56,902 nt of DNA from IMG/VR virus record IMGVR_UViG_3300021090_000023, positions 1-56,902 of that record; one strand, 5' to 3'. The DNA is from a virus. Shown here piece after piece: positions 31,127 to 40,518 of this stretch; positions within the stretch are counted from its first letter, which is position 1; each line of letters begins with the position of its first letter. The position numbers and the translations under genes were made by a program. Under the pieces are notes generated by a model that saw only the letters and a program-made list of their open reading frames with translations, did no database searches and had not been told where the DNA came from.

Positions 31127-31419
31127 AGAAGCTCTCGGCTGATCGGCCGTGTCACCTCGAGGAGCAGCGTCGGCGCGCCGCCCTGATTGAGTTGCTCGGG
31201 GGCGTCTGTCAGGACGGGTTCTGCTTCGAGATCGAGCGTCTTGAGTTTGATCATCCCAATGGCAGGGACTGGGAGCCCCGGTGTCTCTCCCGCCTCCAGC
31301 GTATCACCCGCTACGAGGTCGACGCGGAGGCCGGGCTCATCCAGCTCCTCTGCCGATCGCATAATGCCACGGACGGGAACGATAAGAGATGGATTCACCG
31401 TCCCAGAAAGAAGAGCTAG
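31123..31419 (+). CDS. HNH-like endonuclease domain protein (98 aa)
   Basis: ATG 31123. The segment LEFDHPNGRDWEPR followed by YEVDAEAGLIQLLCRSHN matches a compact HNH family common in phages (DHxxGRDW...LCxxCN). The first Cys pair is partly kept (VCQDGFC). The GC content is like its neighbours, so it may be resident rather than a recent homing gene. Role in packaging, repair or recombination cannot be decided. Confidence 0.65.
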   Translation: MKKLSADRPCHLEEQRRRAALIELLGGVCQDGFCFEIERLEFDHPNGRDWEPRCLSRLQRITRYEVDAEAGLIQLLCRSHNATDGNDKRWIHRPRKKS

Positions 31420-31427
31420 GAGGAATC

Positions 31428-31922
31428 ATGCCATCCGTACTCCAGAATTGGGTCGAGGGGCTCTCGTTTATGCAGCAGTCGGTGCTCATCTCCGCGATCA
31501 GGGGTCCGGATACGCTCCGGAAGGATCATAACTCGAAGCTCCTGATGCGCTGGCTCCGCCGCTGCGTCCTCTACTCGGCGTTCGAGACGTACAGGAACGG
31601 GACGCCCACGACGCTCAATACTCCCTTTACTCCTGGGGGTGGGTCGTTCACAGGGCCGGTAGAGGGGATCGACGCCGTCTTTACAGAGTACCTCCGAAAC
31701 GTCGACGAGCTACCGCATCACTTCCACCTCCACTTCATGCACGCAGCCGAGATCATTGGCTACAAGCACCCACTCCTCTGGACGCGGTCGTGGTGGCATA
31801 GAGCATACTCGAGGATCGTCAACGACATGCACCTCAACCTGGAGACCGAGACCGAGATGGACGATCGACTCACCGGGGACGAGGTGACGTGGCGGGCGTG
31901 GGAGGAGGTCACGGCGCTCTAA
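31428..31922 (+). CDS. Conserved phage protein (164 aa)
   Basis: ATG 31428 behind TAGGAGGAAT. The opening (LQNWVEGLSFMQQSVLISAI, then RGPD) and a later Asp/His-rich region (DELPHHFHLHFMHAAEIIG) match a phage protein often found near replication genes. Function unknown. The stop TAA shares its last A with the primase ATG. Confidence 0.7.
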   Translation: MPSVLQNWVEGLSFMQQSVLISAIRGPDTLRKDHNSKLLMRWLRRCVLYSAFETYRNGTPTTLNTPFTPGGGSFTGPVEGIDAVFTEYLRNVDELPHHFHLHFMHAAEIIGYKHPLLWTRSWWHRAYSRIVNDMHLNLETETEMDDRLTGDEVTWRAWEEVTAL

Positions 31923-32893
31923 TGTTCGACCTCGATCAGTACGTCGAGAACTCCTTCCCCGAGGTCCGGCGCTCCGGGGACGAGCGGATCGTTAACTGTT
32001 TCTATTGTTCTGGGAAGTTCAAGCTATACATAAACATCGAGAAGAAGCGGCACTTCTGCTACAAGTGCGAGGCTGGACGCGGCGCGACGGTCGTCACGCT
32101 CATCCGGGACCACCTGGGCGTGACGGAGCGCGAGGCGTGGGAGATCCTCCGGTCGAACCGCTATCAGGGCTACGAGCCCCGCTCCTACGGTGAGCTCTTC
32201 GCGGACCGACAGGACTCACCGCTCCCCGTCGAGGTCCTCCCCGTCGAGTACGTGCCGTTCTACCCGAGGGAGGAGCGGGGCGAGACCGTGCTCGGTGAGC
32301 GCGGGGTCGCGTACCTCAGGCGGAGGGGGCTCACGGAGGCCGACTTCATGCTCTACCGGATGGGGTACTGCGCCTCCGGCCGCTACCGGAACAGGATCAT
32401 CGTCCCGGTCGTCCGGGACGGCGATGTGGTCTACTTCCTGGCCCGGCGCTTCTTCGGCTACGGGGGGCCGCGGTACCTCAACCCGAGGAACGAGGAGATC
32501 AGGGAGCACCCGTCGAACCTCCTCTTCAACTGGGACGCCGCCCGTACGAGCGAGAGGCTGCAGATCACGGAGGGGGTCTTCGACGCCATCGGGCTCGGGG
32601 AGGACGCCACGTCCGTCTTCGGGAAGCAGATCCACCCCGGACAGCTCCAGCTCCTCGGGGGCGGGAGGTTCGAGCGCGTGGAGCTCTGGCTCGACTCCGA
32701 GGTGAAGGACCCGGAGATCAGGCGCGATGAGGAGTCGATGGCCTTCGCGCTCCGGGAGCTGGGGAAGCCCGTGACGATCTGCTCCCTCGAGTGGGGCGAC
32801 CCCGGGGAGACGCGGCTCGGGGAGATCCCGTCCACGTCGCGCGAGGGTGGGAGCTGGGCGTCGTTCTTCGGCTCGAAGGGCTCGCGGAGGTGA
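31922..32893 (+). CDS. DNA primase (DnaG/gp61-type)
   Basis: A 323-residue primase. Zinc-binding Cys at 26, 29, 46 and 49 (CFYC, CYKC) form the template-recognition domain; RNRIIVPVV begins the catalytic core; the TOPRIM Glu is in TEGVFDAIG (about 216-224), followed by LWLDSEV. It would lay down RNA primers for the lagging strand together with the DnaB-like helicase. Shorter than bacterial DnaG, with no clear C-terminal helicase-binding domain. Confidence 0.85.
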   Translation: MFDLDQYVENSFPEVRRSGDERIVNCFYCSGKFKLYINIEKKRHFCYKCEAGRGATVVTLIRDHLGVTEREAWEILRSNRYQGYEPRSYGELFADRQDSPLPVEVLPVEYVPFYPREERGETVLGERGVAYLRRRGLTEADFMLYRMGYCASGRYRNRIIVPVVRDGDVVYFLARRFFGYGGPRYLNPRNEEIREHPSNLLFNWDAARTSERLQITEGVFDAIGLGEDATSVFGKQIHPGQLQLLGGGRFERVELWLDSEVKDPEIRRDEESMAFALRELGKPVTICSLEWGDPGETRLGEIPSTSREGGSWASFFGSKGSRR

Positions 32894-32894
32894 A

Positions 32895-32900
32895 TATAAT
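32895..32900 (+). promoter_or_regulatory. -10 box candidate TATAAT
   Basis: A perfect TATAAT directly after the primase stop, preceded by TGAA. No good -35 lies 16-18 bases upstream. It would start an RNA at about 32907 covering the hairpins and the glycosyltransferase gene. Confidence 0.45.
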
Positions 32901-33017
32901 ACCCGAGGCCCGTACTGCCACAAGTGGGGGCAGGACCTACAGGGCACACCGGAATCGTTCCGGTGAGGTTCCCCTCGGGAACAGTCAACGGGGAAGTGCG
33001 GGATACCCGTTGTTTTT
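32901..33017 (+). ncRNA. Structured RNA or leader with four hairpins and a terminator
   Basis: Four stems can form in series: CTGCC/GGCAG (32915-32933), CACCGGAA/TTCCGGTG (32947-32965, eight perfect pairs), GTTCCC/GGGAAC (32968-32982) and the terminator stem. CCCGAGG (32902-32908) can instead pair with CCTCGGG (32973-32979), which would break the third stem, so the RNA has a possible switch. It ends just upstream of the glycosyltransferase start at 33049. An attenuator, riboswitch or short phage RNA are all possible. Confidence 0.6.
32986..33017 (+). terminator. Intrinsic terminator
   Basis: CAACGGG (32986-32992) pairs perfectly with CCCGTTG (33006-33012) across a 13-base loop and is followed by TTTTT (33013-33017). 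It is the clearest intrinsic terminator in the window and lies 31 bases before the next start codon. Confidence 0.75.
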
Positions 33018-33048
33018 ATCTCTCTCAATCTTCTAGGGGAGGCAGGTC

Positions 33049-34200
33049 ATGAGCAAGCGCGTCGTCGTCCTCTACCCGTTCTACTCGCAGCAGAACAAGG
33101 AGACGGGGAAGTTCCTCTTCCGGAGCTGCGGCTCCACGAAGATGCTCAGGTTCATCGGCGAGCAGCTCCTCCGCGACGGACTCACCGAGAAGATCCGGTT
33201 CGCCGCCCCAGACTCTAGGCTCTGGGGGGACGACCTCTCCTCGGTCGTCCCGATAGAGTGGATCGTCGAGTGCGAGATCCCCCCGAATAATAGGCTCCAA
33301 CGCCTGACGTGGCCCGTCCGGTACTGGGACCCCATCTTCAACGGCGCCGACCTCGTCTTCAACATGCACGAGCTCATCGGCTGGCCCCTGAAGAATCTCT
33401 ACCCGGCGACGAGGGTGATAAGTATGTTCACCGTCGCCCCGACCGGCGAGCCCTGGCCGTGGATGACCCCACTTATAAACCTCGGCCTGCTGCACAGCGA
33501 TCTCGTCACGGTCCCATCCGAGGTGATGGCTCGTTACGTCAAAAGTAAGACGAGGGATAGTGGTAGCATGGTCGTTCCTAGTACGTGGCCGCTCTCCTTC
33601 GATCGGGAGCAGCTAGACTATCTCCTCTCCCTCCCGCCGTCCGGGCGCCGCCCTATGGACTTCCTCTTCGTCTTCAGGGCGTCGGCGAGCAACTACACGC
33701 ACCACAGGGAGTTCGTCCAGGCGCTGCGGCTCATCAAGAAGCCCAGGAGGATCGCGTTCACCGACACGACGCGCTACCTCCGGGAGAACCCCCGGGAGCT
33801 GGACGGCCTCTCCCTTCACGACGTCGAGATCCTCGACGACCCGGGGGATCAGAGGCAGTACGTCGACCTCCTCCGGCGGAGCCACATCGTCGTGGGGATG
33901 AACGACAATATGCACGGGGGTATGGGCGTCCGGGAGGCGATGTACACCGGTGCCGTCCCGGTCCTCCTCGACGCACCCTGCTACCGGGAACTCCTTCCGT
34001 CTGGATGGCCGGTATGGATACCGAACCCCGTGACGGCAGAGGGGATCGCTACCGCTCTCTCAAGGATGTTAATCCTCAGTAGGGGAGAGTCCGACTTCGC
34101 TCCTAAATTTCTCCAAACTCGAGCGGTACGGGAGTCGTTCCAGGAGACGTGGAAGGTAATGAAGCCGCAGATCGAGGGACTCCTAGAGAAGGGGGGCTGA
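33049..34200 (+). CDS. GT-B-type glycosyltransferase
   Basis: ATG 33049 behind TAGGGGAGGC. A 383-residue protein in two lobes: an N-terminal Rossmann-like part (RVVVLYPFYSQQ...), and a C-terminal part with DFLFVFRASASNY, LLRRSHIVVGMND and GMGVREAMYTGAVPVL, the last resembling the sugar-nucleotide-binding E-x7-E region of GT4-type enzymes. It might glycosylate modified DNA bases, as in T4, or a surface component; the acceptor cannot be read from the sequence. Confidence 0.75.
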   Translation: MSKRVVVLYPFYSQQNKETGKFLFRSCGSTKMLRFIGEQLLRDGLTEKIRFAAPDSRLWGDDLSSVVPIEWIVECEIPPNNRLQRLTWPVRYWDPIFNGADLVFNMHELIGWPLKNLYPATRVISMFTVAPTGEPWPWMTPLINLGLLHSDLVTVPSEVMARYVKSKTRDSGSMVVPSTWPLSFDREQLDYLLSLPPSGRRPMDFLFVFRASASNYTHHREFVQALRLIKKPRRIAFTDTTRYLRENPRELDGLSLHDVEILDDPGDQRQYVDLLRRSHIVVGMNDNMHGGMGVREAMYTGAVPVLLDAPCYRELLPSGWPVWIPNPVTAEGIATALSRMLILSRGESDFAPKFLQTRAVRESFQETWKVMKPQIEGLLEKGG

Positions 34201-34203
34201 GGG

Positions 34204-34377
34204 ATGAACGCGAAGCAGCGGAGAGTAGAGCACCGCTCTAGGATACGTGCACTGAAGAACTTCGGTCCCGCGCTCTCGCGCGTCGCCGAGTCGTCGAAGA
34301 GGACGGCGACGAGTATCGCCGCTATGATTCCAGCCCTCCAAGCCCTTGCCAGGACCGTCAAGGTCATGAAAGGATGA
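34204..34377 (+). CDS. Small basic protein (57 aa)
   Basis: ATG 34204 behind GGGGGCTGAGGG. Very basic and helical (MNAKQRRVEHRSRIRALK; ARTVKVMKG). Sits between glycosyltransferase and radical SAM genes. Function unknown. Confidence 0.6.
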   Translation: MNAKQRRVEHRSRIRALKNFGPALSRVAESSKRTATSIAAMIPALQALARTVKVMKG

Positions 34378-34384
34378 AAGTGAG

Positions 34385-35356
34385 ATGACCTACGAGCCGC
34401 ATCACAGCGCGACGCAGGTCCGGTCGGACCGGACGCCGCTCGATCCGTTCGAGATCATCGACCTCTCGGTCTTCTCGACGTCGATCTGCAACTCCGGGTG
34501 CCAGACGTGCGACATCTGGATGGAGAAGCGCCGCGTCGAGTTCCCCGCCGACGAGCTCCTCAGGCTCGCCGACCTCCCGCTCCTCAGGGACGTGGCCTTC
34601 GTCCTCCTCGGTGGTGAGTTCACGATCCACTCGGAGTACCTCCGGATCATGCGTGGGCTCAACCAGCGGGGGCACCCGTACTACATGTTCTCGAACGGCA
34701 TCCTCCCGGAGCGCATCAAGCAGGTCTACGCGGAGGCCGGAGGGATCACGAACCTCTCTATCTCCGTCGACGCCTTCGGGAAGAAGCACGACGAGATCAG
34801 AGGGGCTCCGGGGAACTTCGGCAAGATCTTCCAGATCATATCATGGATCAAGCAACATCATCCAGAGACGTTCCTCCGGTTCGCCTACACGGTCTCCCAG
34901 TACAACACTCGGGAGGATCTAGAGAAGGTCATCGCCTTCGCGAACGACTACGGGGTGGACGTCCGCGTCGGCTACGCGGCGGCCATCTACATCTTCTCGA
35001 AGTTCACGGAGCGTACGGTCCCGGCGTACTACGAGGTGGCGGACCTCTACCGGGACAAGTACATCTCACTCTACACGCCGTGGGCGAGTGGGTGGAAGAC
35101 GTCGTGCCAGGGGATCTACCATCACCCACTCGTGATGCAGGACGGGCGCCTGCTCCTCTGTCAGAACCTCGGCGTGGTCCTCGGGAACGTCCTCGAGCGC
35201 CCCCTCGAGGAGATCTGGGCCGACCCCGCCGTCCGGGCGACGATCCGATCCTACGAGAGCTGTAACCAGTGCTGGCAGAGCTGTGACAGGAAGTGGGACT
35301 CAGAGCGTCTCTCGTGGCCGGAGATAGAGAAGATCCGCGAGGACTATAAGGCATGA
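34385..35356 (+). CDS. Radical SAM enzyme
   Basis: A 323-residue protein with the cluster motif CNSGCQTC (Cys 35, 39, 42), which fits CxxxCxxC, and GGEFTIHSEYL as the GGE-like AdoMet motif. The C-terminus has further Cys (SCQGIYHHP, LCQNLG, CNQCWQSCD) like a SPASM/twitch domain that holds a second FeS cluster. Substrate unknown: peptide, nucleotide or modified base. The neighbourhood of dNMP kinase, glycosyltransferase and polymerase makes a nucleotide/DNA role possible, but this is weak evidence. Confidence 0.85.
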   Translation: MTYEPHHSATQVRSDRTPLDPFEIIDLSVFSTSICNSGCQTCDIWMEKRRVEFPADELLRLADLPLLRDVAFVLLGGEFTIHSEYLRIMRGLNQRGHPYYMFSNGILPERIKQVYAEAGGITNLSISVDAFGKKHDEIRGAPGNFGKIFQIISWIKQHHPETFLRFAYTVSQYNTREDLEKVIAFANDYGVDVRVGYAAAIYIFSKFTERTVPAYYEVADLYRDKYISLYTPWASGWKTSCQGIYHHPLVMQDGRLLLCQNLGVVLGNVLERPLEEIWADPAVRATIRSYESCNQCWQSCDRKWDSERLSWPEIEKIREDYKA

Positions 35357-35643
35357 AGGACCCGACTAACTGGCGCGTCGTCTACCGTCACGTCGCCGGG
35401 GACCTCCGCTTCCTGGCTATTCTCCGGGAGGAGACGGAGCTGGCGGCGCGCGCCGTGGCCGCGGGGCTTCTCATGCGCTACGTCGTCGAGTCCGGGAGCG
35501 ACGTCTCGAACTGGGAGTACGTGAAGACGGAGCGCTGGGACGCCTCCACCCCCTCTATCTATCCTCCACCGGAGCCACGCGTCATAATTAAAAGTACACG
35601 TGGAGTAATCGAAAGGCTGATCGAAAGGCTAGGGGGAGAGTGA
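35353..35643 (+). CDS. Unknown protein (96 aa)
   Basis: ATG 35353 overlaps the radical SAM stop (ATGA). Helical head (LRFLAILREETELAARAVAAG), then a Trp/Tyr/Pro stretch. Next gene overlaps by four bases. Function unknown. Confidence 0.6.
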   Translation: MKDPTNWRVVYRHVAGDLRFLAILREETELAARAVAAGLLMRYVVESGSDVSNWEYVKTERWDASTPSIYPPPEPRVIIKSTRGVIERLIERLGGE

Positions 35644-36170
35644 TCTTCTGTATTGAAGGCCCGAACGGCGTCGGGAAGTCGACGGTCGTGGACTTCCTCC
35701 GCTCCGAGGCTGGAGTCTTCCCCCCGGGGACGTTCTGGATCCAGTTCCCGCACCGGCACCCGACCGACGAGTCCTACTGCTCCCTCGGTGCCGAGACCCG
35801 CGGGTACGAGGTCTTCACGGCTCTCTACCGCCCGGAGTCGGTCTACGTCTTCGACCGCTGGTCGACGATCACGTCCGTGGTCTATAACCGCATCCGCGGG
35901 GTCGAGAACCCAACGTGGCTCCTCTACCCCGAGTGGCTCCTCGACCTCAGGATCATCGGTCTCTCCGCCTCCCCGGAGGTACTCCTCGAACGACTCCAGG
36001 CACGACTCTGCTGTCGCGACCGCTACACGCTCAACCGAGTTAAGCTCGTCGTCGAGCAGTACGAGGAGAGGTATCGGGAGATATCACTACGAGGCATCCC
36101 GGTCCTCCGGGCGGAGAGTTTAGACTCTGAAAAGATTATCAAGTTCATAAGATTGGAGATAAAGTCGTGA
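35640..36170 (+). CDS. Thymidylate-kinase-like deoxynucleoside monophosphate kinase
   Basis: GTG 35640 gives 176 residues. P-loop GPNGVGKST (7-15) and the DRW motif (72-74) are typical of the thymidylate kinase fold; the lid region RLCCRDRY is short. It would phosphorylate a dNMP, possibly including a modified one, before the diphosphate is finished by host enzymes. Its stop overlaps the polymerase start. Confidence 0.75.
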   Translation: MIFCIEGPNGVGKSTVVDFLRSEAGVFPPGTFWIQFPHRHPTDESYCSLGAETRGYEVFTALYRPESVYVFDRWSTITSVVYNRIRGVENPTWLLYPEWLLDLRIIGLSASPEVLLERLQARLCCRDRYTLNRVKLVVEQYEERYREISLRGIPVLRAESLDSEKIIKFIRLEIKS

Positions 36171-39100
36171 GTCGATGCACCGCGTGCGAGTGCTCGAAGA
36201 CGAGCAGTAGGGTTGTCTTCGGTATCGGGAACCCGAAGGCGAGGATCGCGTCCGTCGGCGAGGCGCCGGGGCCGGACGAGGACAAGCGGGGGGAGCCGTT
36301 CGTCGGGAGGGCGGGGCAGCTCCACGACGAGCTCTGGAAGGCGGTCGAGATCTCCCGCTCGCAGCTCTGGATAGACAATACCGCCAAGTGCTTCCCCGGT
36401 CGGAACGAGAAGGGCGGGATCGCGAAGCCTCCCGACGGCGCCGTCGCGACCTGCATGAAGAAGTGGCTCCTCCCCCAGCTCGAGATTATCAAGCCCCGTG
36501 TCATCGTCGCCTGGGGCCTGACCGCCGCCCAGGCGTTCGGGGTCTCGCGGAAGCTCACGATGGCCGAGGTCGTCGGGCGGGAGTTCGAGACGGAGCACGG
36601 CATCGTGATCCCGCTCTACCACCCGAGCTACTTCCTCCGGAACATGCAGGACTTCATGAACCGGCAGAAGGTCGTCGACGCGCTCGGGCGCGCGGTCGTC
36701 CTGGCGGGCATCCGGACGCAGACGATGTCAGGGGCGGATCAGGCGAAGACGGAGCGGCATCAGGAGGACAAGAAGGTCATCGCAGCGCTGGAGTCGAAGA
36801 GCAGCGTCTTCGAGCGCCGACCGTGGAACGAGGACCGCGCCTACTCCATCGCGTGGACGGACGCGACCGATGTGGTCCTCGTCTACAAGGACGCGAAGAA
36901 CCGGAAGCGGTTCGAGACGATCAAGGACTTCGAGTGGTACTTCTACCTCAGGACCAGCGACCTCGTCGAGAAGATCCCCCGGTCCTTCGTCTCGAAGTGG
37001 ATGCGGGAGGGGCTCCTTCACCGCCTCGTGGCAGACGACGTCAACCAGGAGTGGACTCAGGTCTACGCGGACCGACACGTTGTCCGGACGTGGGCGCTCC
37101 GCGAGCACGTCCTCGAGAGTGACCTCTCACTCTGGGACGACAGGGTCATCGACAAGTATAAGGAGGACAAGCGCCTCCGGACGATGCTCGACGAGATCGA
37201 GTCGTTCGGCGTCGAGCACTTCGAGGCGGACCTCACGCCTATGCGCCGCTTCATGACCGACTACGACATCAAGATCCTCGACGTCTACGATGAGATGTTC
37301 GTCGACATCGAGACGGACGACACCGTCCCCCTGACGGACTGGAAGACCCTCGCGGACCGGAGAATTCTCTCGATAGCGTGGGAGATCATCTGGGCCGACC
37401 GGACGCGGAAGCCGGAGCGGGGCTTCCTGCTCCTGAAGAAGGAGACCGACCGGGCCGAGCGCGAGATGCTCTTCGAGTTCATCCGTGTGATCGAGGGGAT
37501 CGACGTCATGTACGCGTGGAACGGGAACAACTTCGACTTCCCGATCCTCCGCCAGCGGATGCGGAAGTTCCGGATGGGCGCCACGTGCTGGGAGACGATC
37601 CACATCATCGACCTCCTCGGGGTCTGGCGCCGATACTTCCAGCGCGGGGCGTCCGTGAATACGTCGTACGCTCTCCAGAGCATCGCGAAGCACATCCTCA
37701 AGAAGGAGAAGCTAGACTGGCGGGAGATGGCGAAGGAGCGGGGCCTGAAGATCACCTCCTTCCTGGAGCTCTACCGGCAGGCCCCGGACATCCTCGAGGA
37801 GTACAACCGCTGGGACGCCCGCCTCCTCCTGGAGCTCGAGGAGCACATGGGGTTCGCGAAGATCGAGCAGGTGTTCTGCAGAATTGGAAATAGTTTTACA
37901 AAGGACTACCACATCGCGACGAAGATCGACTCCCTCCTCCTAAAGCGTGGGAAACAGACCGGCATCCACTTCCGGTCGAAGAAGATCCGGGCGCTCGGCG
38001 AGGCGGGGCGGGCGGCGTACAAGAAGTCGCACGAGTGGGAGGCGTACGAGGGCGGCTTCGTCCTCTCCCCGAAGACGGGGATTTTCGACGACGTCGCGGC
38101 GCTCGACTTCAAGTCCCTCTACCCGAGCGTCATGATAGGGTTCAACATCAGTCCGGAGACGTACGTCACCGACGAGCAGGCGAAGTCCCTCGGGCGGGAC
38201 GAGTGGATCGAGTGCCCTACCGGGGCGAAGTTCCTCGTCAAGACCCCGGGGTTCGTCCCGCTCATCTTTCAGGACACGGGGGAGAAGCGGAAGGTCTACC
38301 AGGAGCTCCAGGCGGCGGAGCCCGTTGGGTCTGACTTATTCCTTTTGTATTACAGACTTGCATATGCCTTCAAGCGCCTCGGGCTCAGCTTCTATGGTGA
38401 TCTCGGGAGTATTAGCAGTAGGTACTTCAACCCGAAGATCGCCGAGGCCGTGACGCTCTCAGGGCAGTACGTCCTGAAGCAGAGCCTCGAATTCTCAGAG
38501 CGTGAGGGAATTACTCCGCTTTACGGTGATACCGACAGCCTCTACGTGAAACTTCCGGCGTCTGAGGGCGAGGACTTCGTGAAGCGGTGCAATGAGTACC
38601 TCCGCGAGCACCTCCGGCGGAAGTTCGGCGTCCCCGAGGACCGCTTCCGCGTGGAGCTGGAGTACGAGAACTACTTCTCCCGGATGTTCTTCGTGCGGAA
38701 GAAGCGGTACGCCGGGCTGATGACGATGTACAAGGGGAAGGAGGCGTCGTTCACCGAGGTCAAGGGCCTCGAGTGCATGCGCTCCGACGGGATCGAGTAC
38801 GCGAGGCAGGTCCAGAAGACCCTGATCGAGATGATCGTCCGCGACCGAAGGAAGGTGCGGGTGATCCTCGACTTTATGCTCGACCAGCGCGAGCGGGTCC
38901 TCGGGTACGACCTCACGCGAGACGAGATCACGATCACGAAGGGGCTCATGAAGGGAATCGAGACCTATAAGACGAAGGGCGTGCACGTCAAGGTCGCGGA
39001 GGCGTTCCGGGCGAGGGGCGGCGAGTACTACGTCGGGATGAAGGTCCCGTACATCGTGACGGACGCCTCGAAGGCGCTCGTCGCCGTCCACGCCGACGAC

Positions 39101-39283
39101 TTCGACGGGACGTACGACCACCGCTACTACTGGGACAAGATCATCTACCCGCCGTCCTTCCGCATCCTCGAGGTCTGCTACGGGCACGTCGCCTGGCGCG
39201 ACCTCTTCGTGAAGAAGCCGCCCGCGAAGAGGGTCCCGAGTGAGAACGGGGACGGGCACGACGACGAGGAGGTGGATGAGTGA
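36167..39283 (+). CDS. Family 4-type uracil-DNA glycosylase fused to family B DNA polymerase
   Basis: A 1038-residue fusion. Residues 1-185: Cys 4, 7, 75 and 96 fit the FeS cluster of family 4 UDG, with GEAPGPDED (31-39) and HPSY (152-155) as active-site motifs. From about 370: proofreading exonuclease motifs DIETDD (about 380), [10 protein letters not shown] and YNRWD, then polymerase motifs [10 protein letters not shown] (about 646), B-like RLGLSFYG and C YGDTDS (about 786). One chain can replicate the phage genome and remove uracil. GTG 36167 overlaps the kinase stop. Confidence 0.93.
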   Translation: MSRCTACECSKTSSRVVFGIGNPKARIASVGEAPGPDEDKRGEPFVGRAGQLHDELWKAVEISRSQLWIDNTAKCFPGRNEKGGIAKPPDGAVATCMKKWLLPQLEIIKPRVIVAWGLTAAQAFGVSRKLTMAEVVGREFETEHGIVIPLYHPSYFLRNMQDFMNRQKVVDALGRAVVLAGIRTQTMSGADQAKTERHQEDKKVIAALESKSSVFERRPWNEDRAYSIAWTDATDVVLVYKDAKNRKRFETIKDFEWYFYLRTSDLVEKIPRSFVSKWMREGLLHRLVADDVNQEWTQVYADRHVVRTWALREHVLESDLSLWDDRVIDKYKEDKRLRTMLDEIESFGVEHFEADLTPMRRFMTDYDIKILDVYDEMFVDIETDDTVPLTDWKTLADRRILSIAWEIIWADRTRKPERGFLLLKKETDRAEREMLFEFIRVIEGIDVMYAWNGNNFDFPILRQRMRKFRMGATCWETIHIIDLLGVWRRYFQRGASVNTSYALQSIAKHILKKEKLDWREMAKERGLKITSFLELYRQAPDILEEYNRWDARLLLELEEHMGFAKIEQVFCRIGNSFTKDYHIATKIDSLLLKRGKQTGIHFRSKKIRALGEAGRAAYKKSHEWEAYEGGFVLSPKTGIFDDVAALDFKSLYPSVMIGFNISPETYVTDEQAKSLGRDEWIECPTGAKFLVKTPGFVPLIFQDTGEKRKVYQELQAAEPVGSDLFLLYYRLAYAFKRLGLSFYGDLGSISSRYFNPKIAEAVTLSGQYVLKQSLEFSEREGITPLYGDTDSLYVKLPASEGEDFVKRCNEYLREHLRRKFGVPEDRFRVELEYENYFSRMFFVRKKRYAGLMTMYKGKEASFTEVKGLECMRSDGIEYARQVQKTLIEMIVRDRRKVRVILDFMLDQRERVLGYDLTRDEITITKGLMKGIETYKTKGVHVKVAEAFRARGGEYYVGMKVPYIVTDASKALVAVHADDFDGTYDHRYYWDKIIYPPSFRILEVCYGHVAWRDLFVKKPPAKRVPSENGDGHDDEEVDE

Positions 39284-39999
39284 TGGTCTCGGACTACAGG
39301 CCGGACGCGGCGCTCCTCGCCAGGTACCGGAGGGACTACGAGGCGTCGAAGTCGAGGGGGAACCCCGGCGGACCGGACTGGCTTCAGCTTCAGGACGGAG
39401 TCAACGTCATCAGGATTCTCCCCCCGTACGCGGAGACCGACCCGTACAACTTCATCGTGGGGCAGCACTACAAGCTCGGGGAGGGGCAGAGGACGAGCGT
39501 CTTCTGCCCCCGGTTCACCTTCGGGGTCGACGGGAGGACCCCCCTCGCCGACTGGGACTGCCCCATCTGCGAGTACACCGACCTCGTCAAGGGGAGCGCA
39601 CGCCGTGGCAGCGAGCTGAGCCGCGCCCGAGACCTCGGCGTCACGACGCGGTGGGTCTGCCAGGTCCTCGACCTGGACGACGACGTCGACACCCCGCTCC
39701 TCTGGGGCTTCGGCCCCGCGGTCTACGAGCAGCTCCTCGTGCTCCTCACCGGGAGCTCCCCGGACCTCTACGATGTAGATGAAGGGCAGAACATCGTGGT
39801 CAAGAAGAGCAGGCAGGAGCGGTCAACGACGTACGTCCTCTCGCCGGAGGAGGGGGCGTCGCCGGTGAGCGACGCGGCGCTCGCGAGCGTCGTGGACCTC
39901 AAGGTCTACATCAAGTCCCGGATCTTAGGCTCCGAGGAGCTGGAGCGAATCCTCAACGGCGAGGAGCCGCCCGGGGATAACCGAGGGTCCGGAGCCTAG
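39283..39999 (+). CDS. gp32-like single-stranded DNA-binding protein, copy 1
   Basis: ATG 39283 (238 aa). Core DWLQLQDGVNVIRILPP...YNFIVGQHYKLGEG then Cys of FCPR, CPICEY and a later VCQV form the gp32-type fold with a zinc site. The C-terminus is only moderately acidic and short. It follows the polymerase by one base overlap. A second, longer copy lies at 41460. The stop is the CCTAG that begins CTAG block 3. Confidence 0.8.
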   Translation: MVSDYRPDAALLARYRRDYEASKSRGNPGGPDWLQLQDGVNVIRILPPYAETDPYNFIVGQHYKLGEGQRTSVFCPRFTFGVDGRTPLADWDCPICEYTDLVKGSARRGSELSRARDLGVTTRWVCQVLDLDDDVDTPLLWGFGPAVYEQLLVLLTGSSPDLYDVDEGQNIVVKKSRQERSTTYVLSPEEGASPVSDAALASVVDLKVYIKSRILGSEELERILNGEEPPGDNRGSGA

Positions 40000-40070
40000 G
40001 CGGGGCCCTAAGTCGTCTCCCGGGGGCGTTTACGGGGCTCCCGGGGGCTATTTTCGCCTAGCGGAAGGGG
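39994..40070. promoter_or_regulatory. CTAG-rich intergenic block 3
   Basis: Begins with the stop codon in CCTAGG (39996-40001), contains GGGGCCCTAAG, two copies of CTCCCGGGGGC (near 40018 and 40038) and a second CCTAG near 40058. No AGACTT element is found. It ends one gene run and lies 66-140 bases before the next start, so it probably holds a terminator or promoter. Confidence 0.5.
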
Positions 40071-40135
40071 GGAAAACGGGGTAGTCTACTCGAGCGCAGT
40101 TCTCTCTATCGTCGGAAGAAAAGGGGGCTCGTAAA

Positions 40136-40504
40136 ATGGATAAGGTCGTGGAGTTACTAGAGAAGTTCGCATCCCTTGCAGGATTTCAAGTAGAGCGGCT
40201 CTGGCCGCAGCTCGTTCGGGTGTTCTGGCTAGAGAATCTCCTAGACCTACTCTTGACGCCTGTCATCGTCTTCGTGCTCTCAGTCGCCGCCCTGAAATTC
40301 TTGAGGAAGTCTAAGGAGGCTGACGACCTCCCCGGTGACCATGATGCAGCGGCTATGCTCTATTGGGTTGTGTCTACAGTTCTCGCCATCGTCGTATTCG
40401 GCATCGGGTTCGTCTACATCTTCAACATCGGAAGCATGCTCGCAGCCGTCGTCTATCCCGAGGCGAGCTACGTGCAGTCGCTCTTAAAGTCGTCGTCGAA
40501 GTGA
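40136..40504 (+). CDS. Membrane protein with two segments (122 aa)
   Basis: ATG 40136 behind AAAAGGGGGC. Hydrophobic segments at about 39-56 (LLTPVIVFVLSVAALKF) and 78-105 (WVVSTVLAIVVFGIGFVYIF) flank a charged loop. Codons are less G/C-biased than usual here. A holin, an exclusion protein or a membrane anchor are all possible. Confidence 0.65.
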   Translation: MDKVVELLEKFASLAGFQVERLWPQLVRVFWLENLLDLLLTPVIVFVLSVAALKFLRKSKEADDLPGDHDAAAMLYWVVSTVLAIVVFGIGFVYIFNIGSMLAAVVYPEASYVQSLLKSSSK

Positions 40505-40518
40505 AAGGACTCTGAGAG

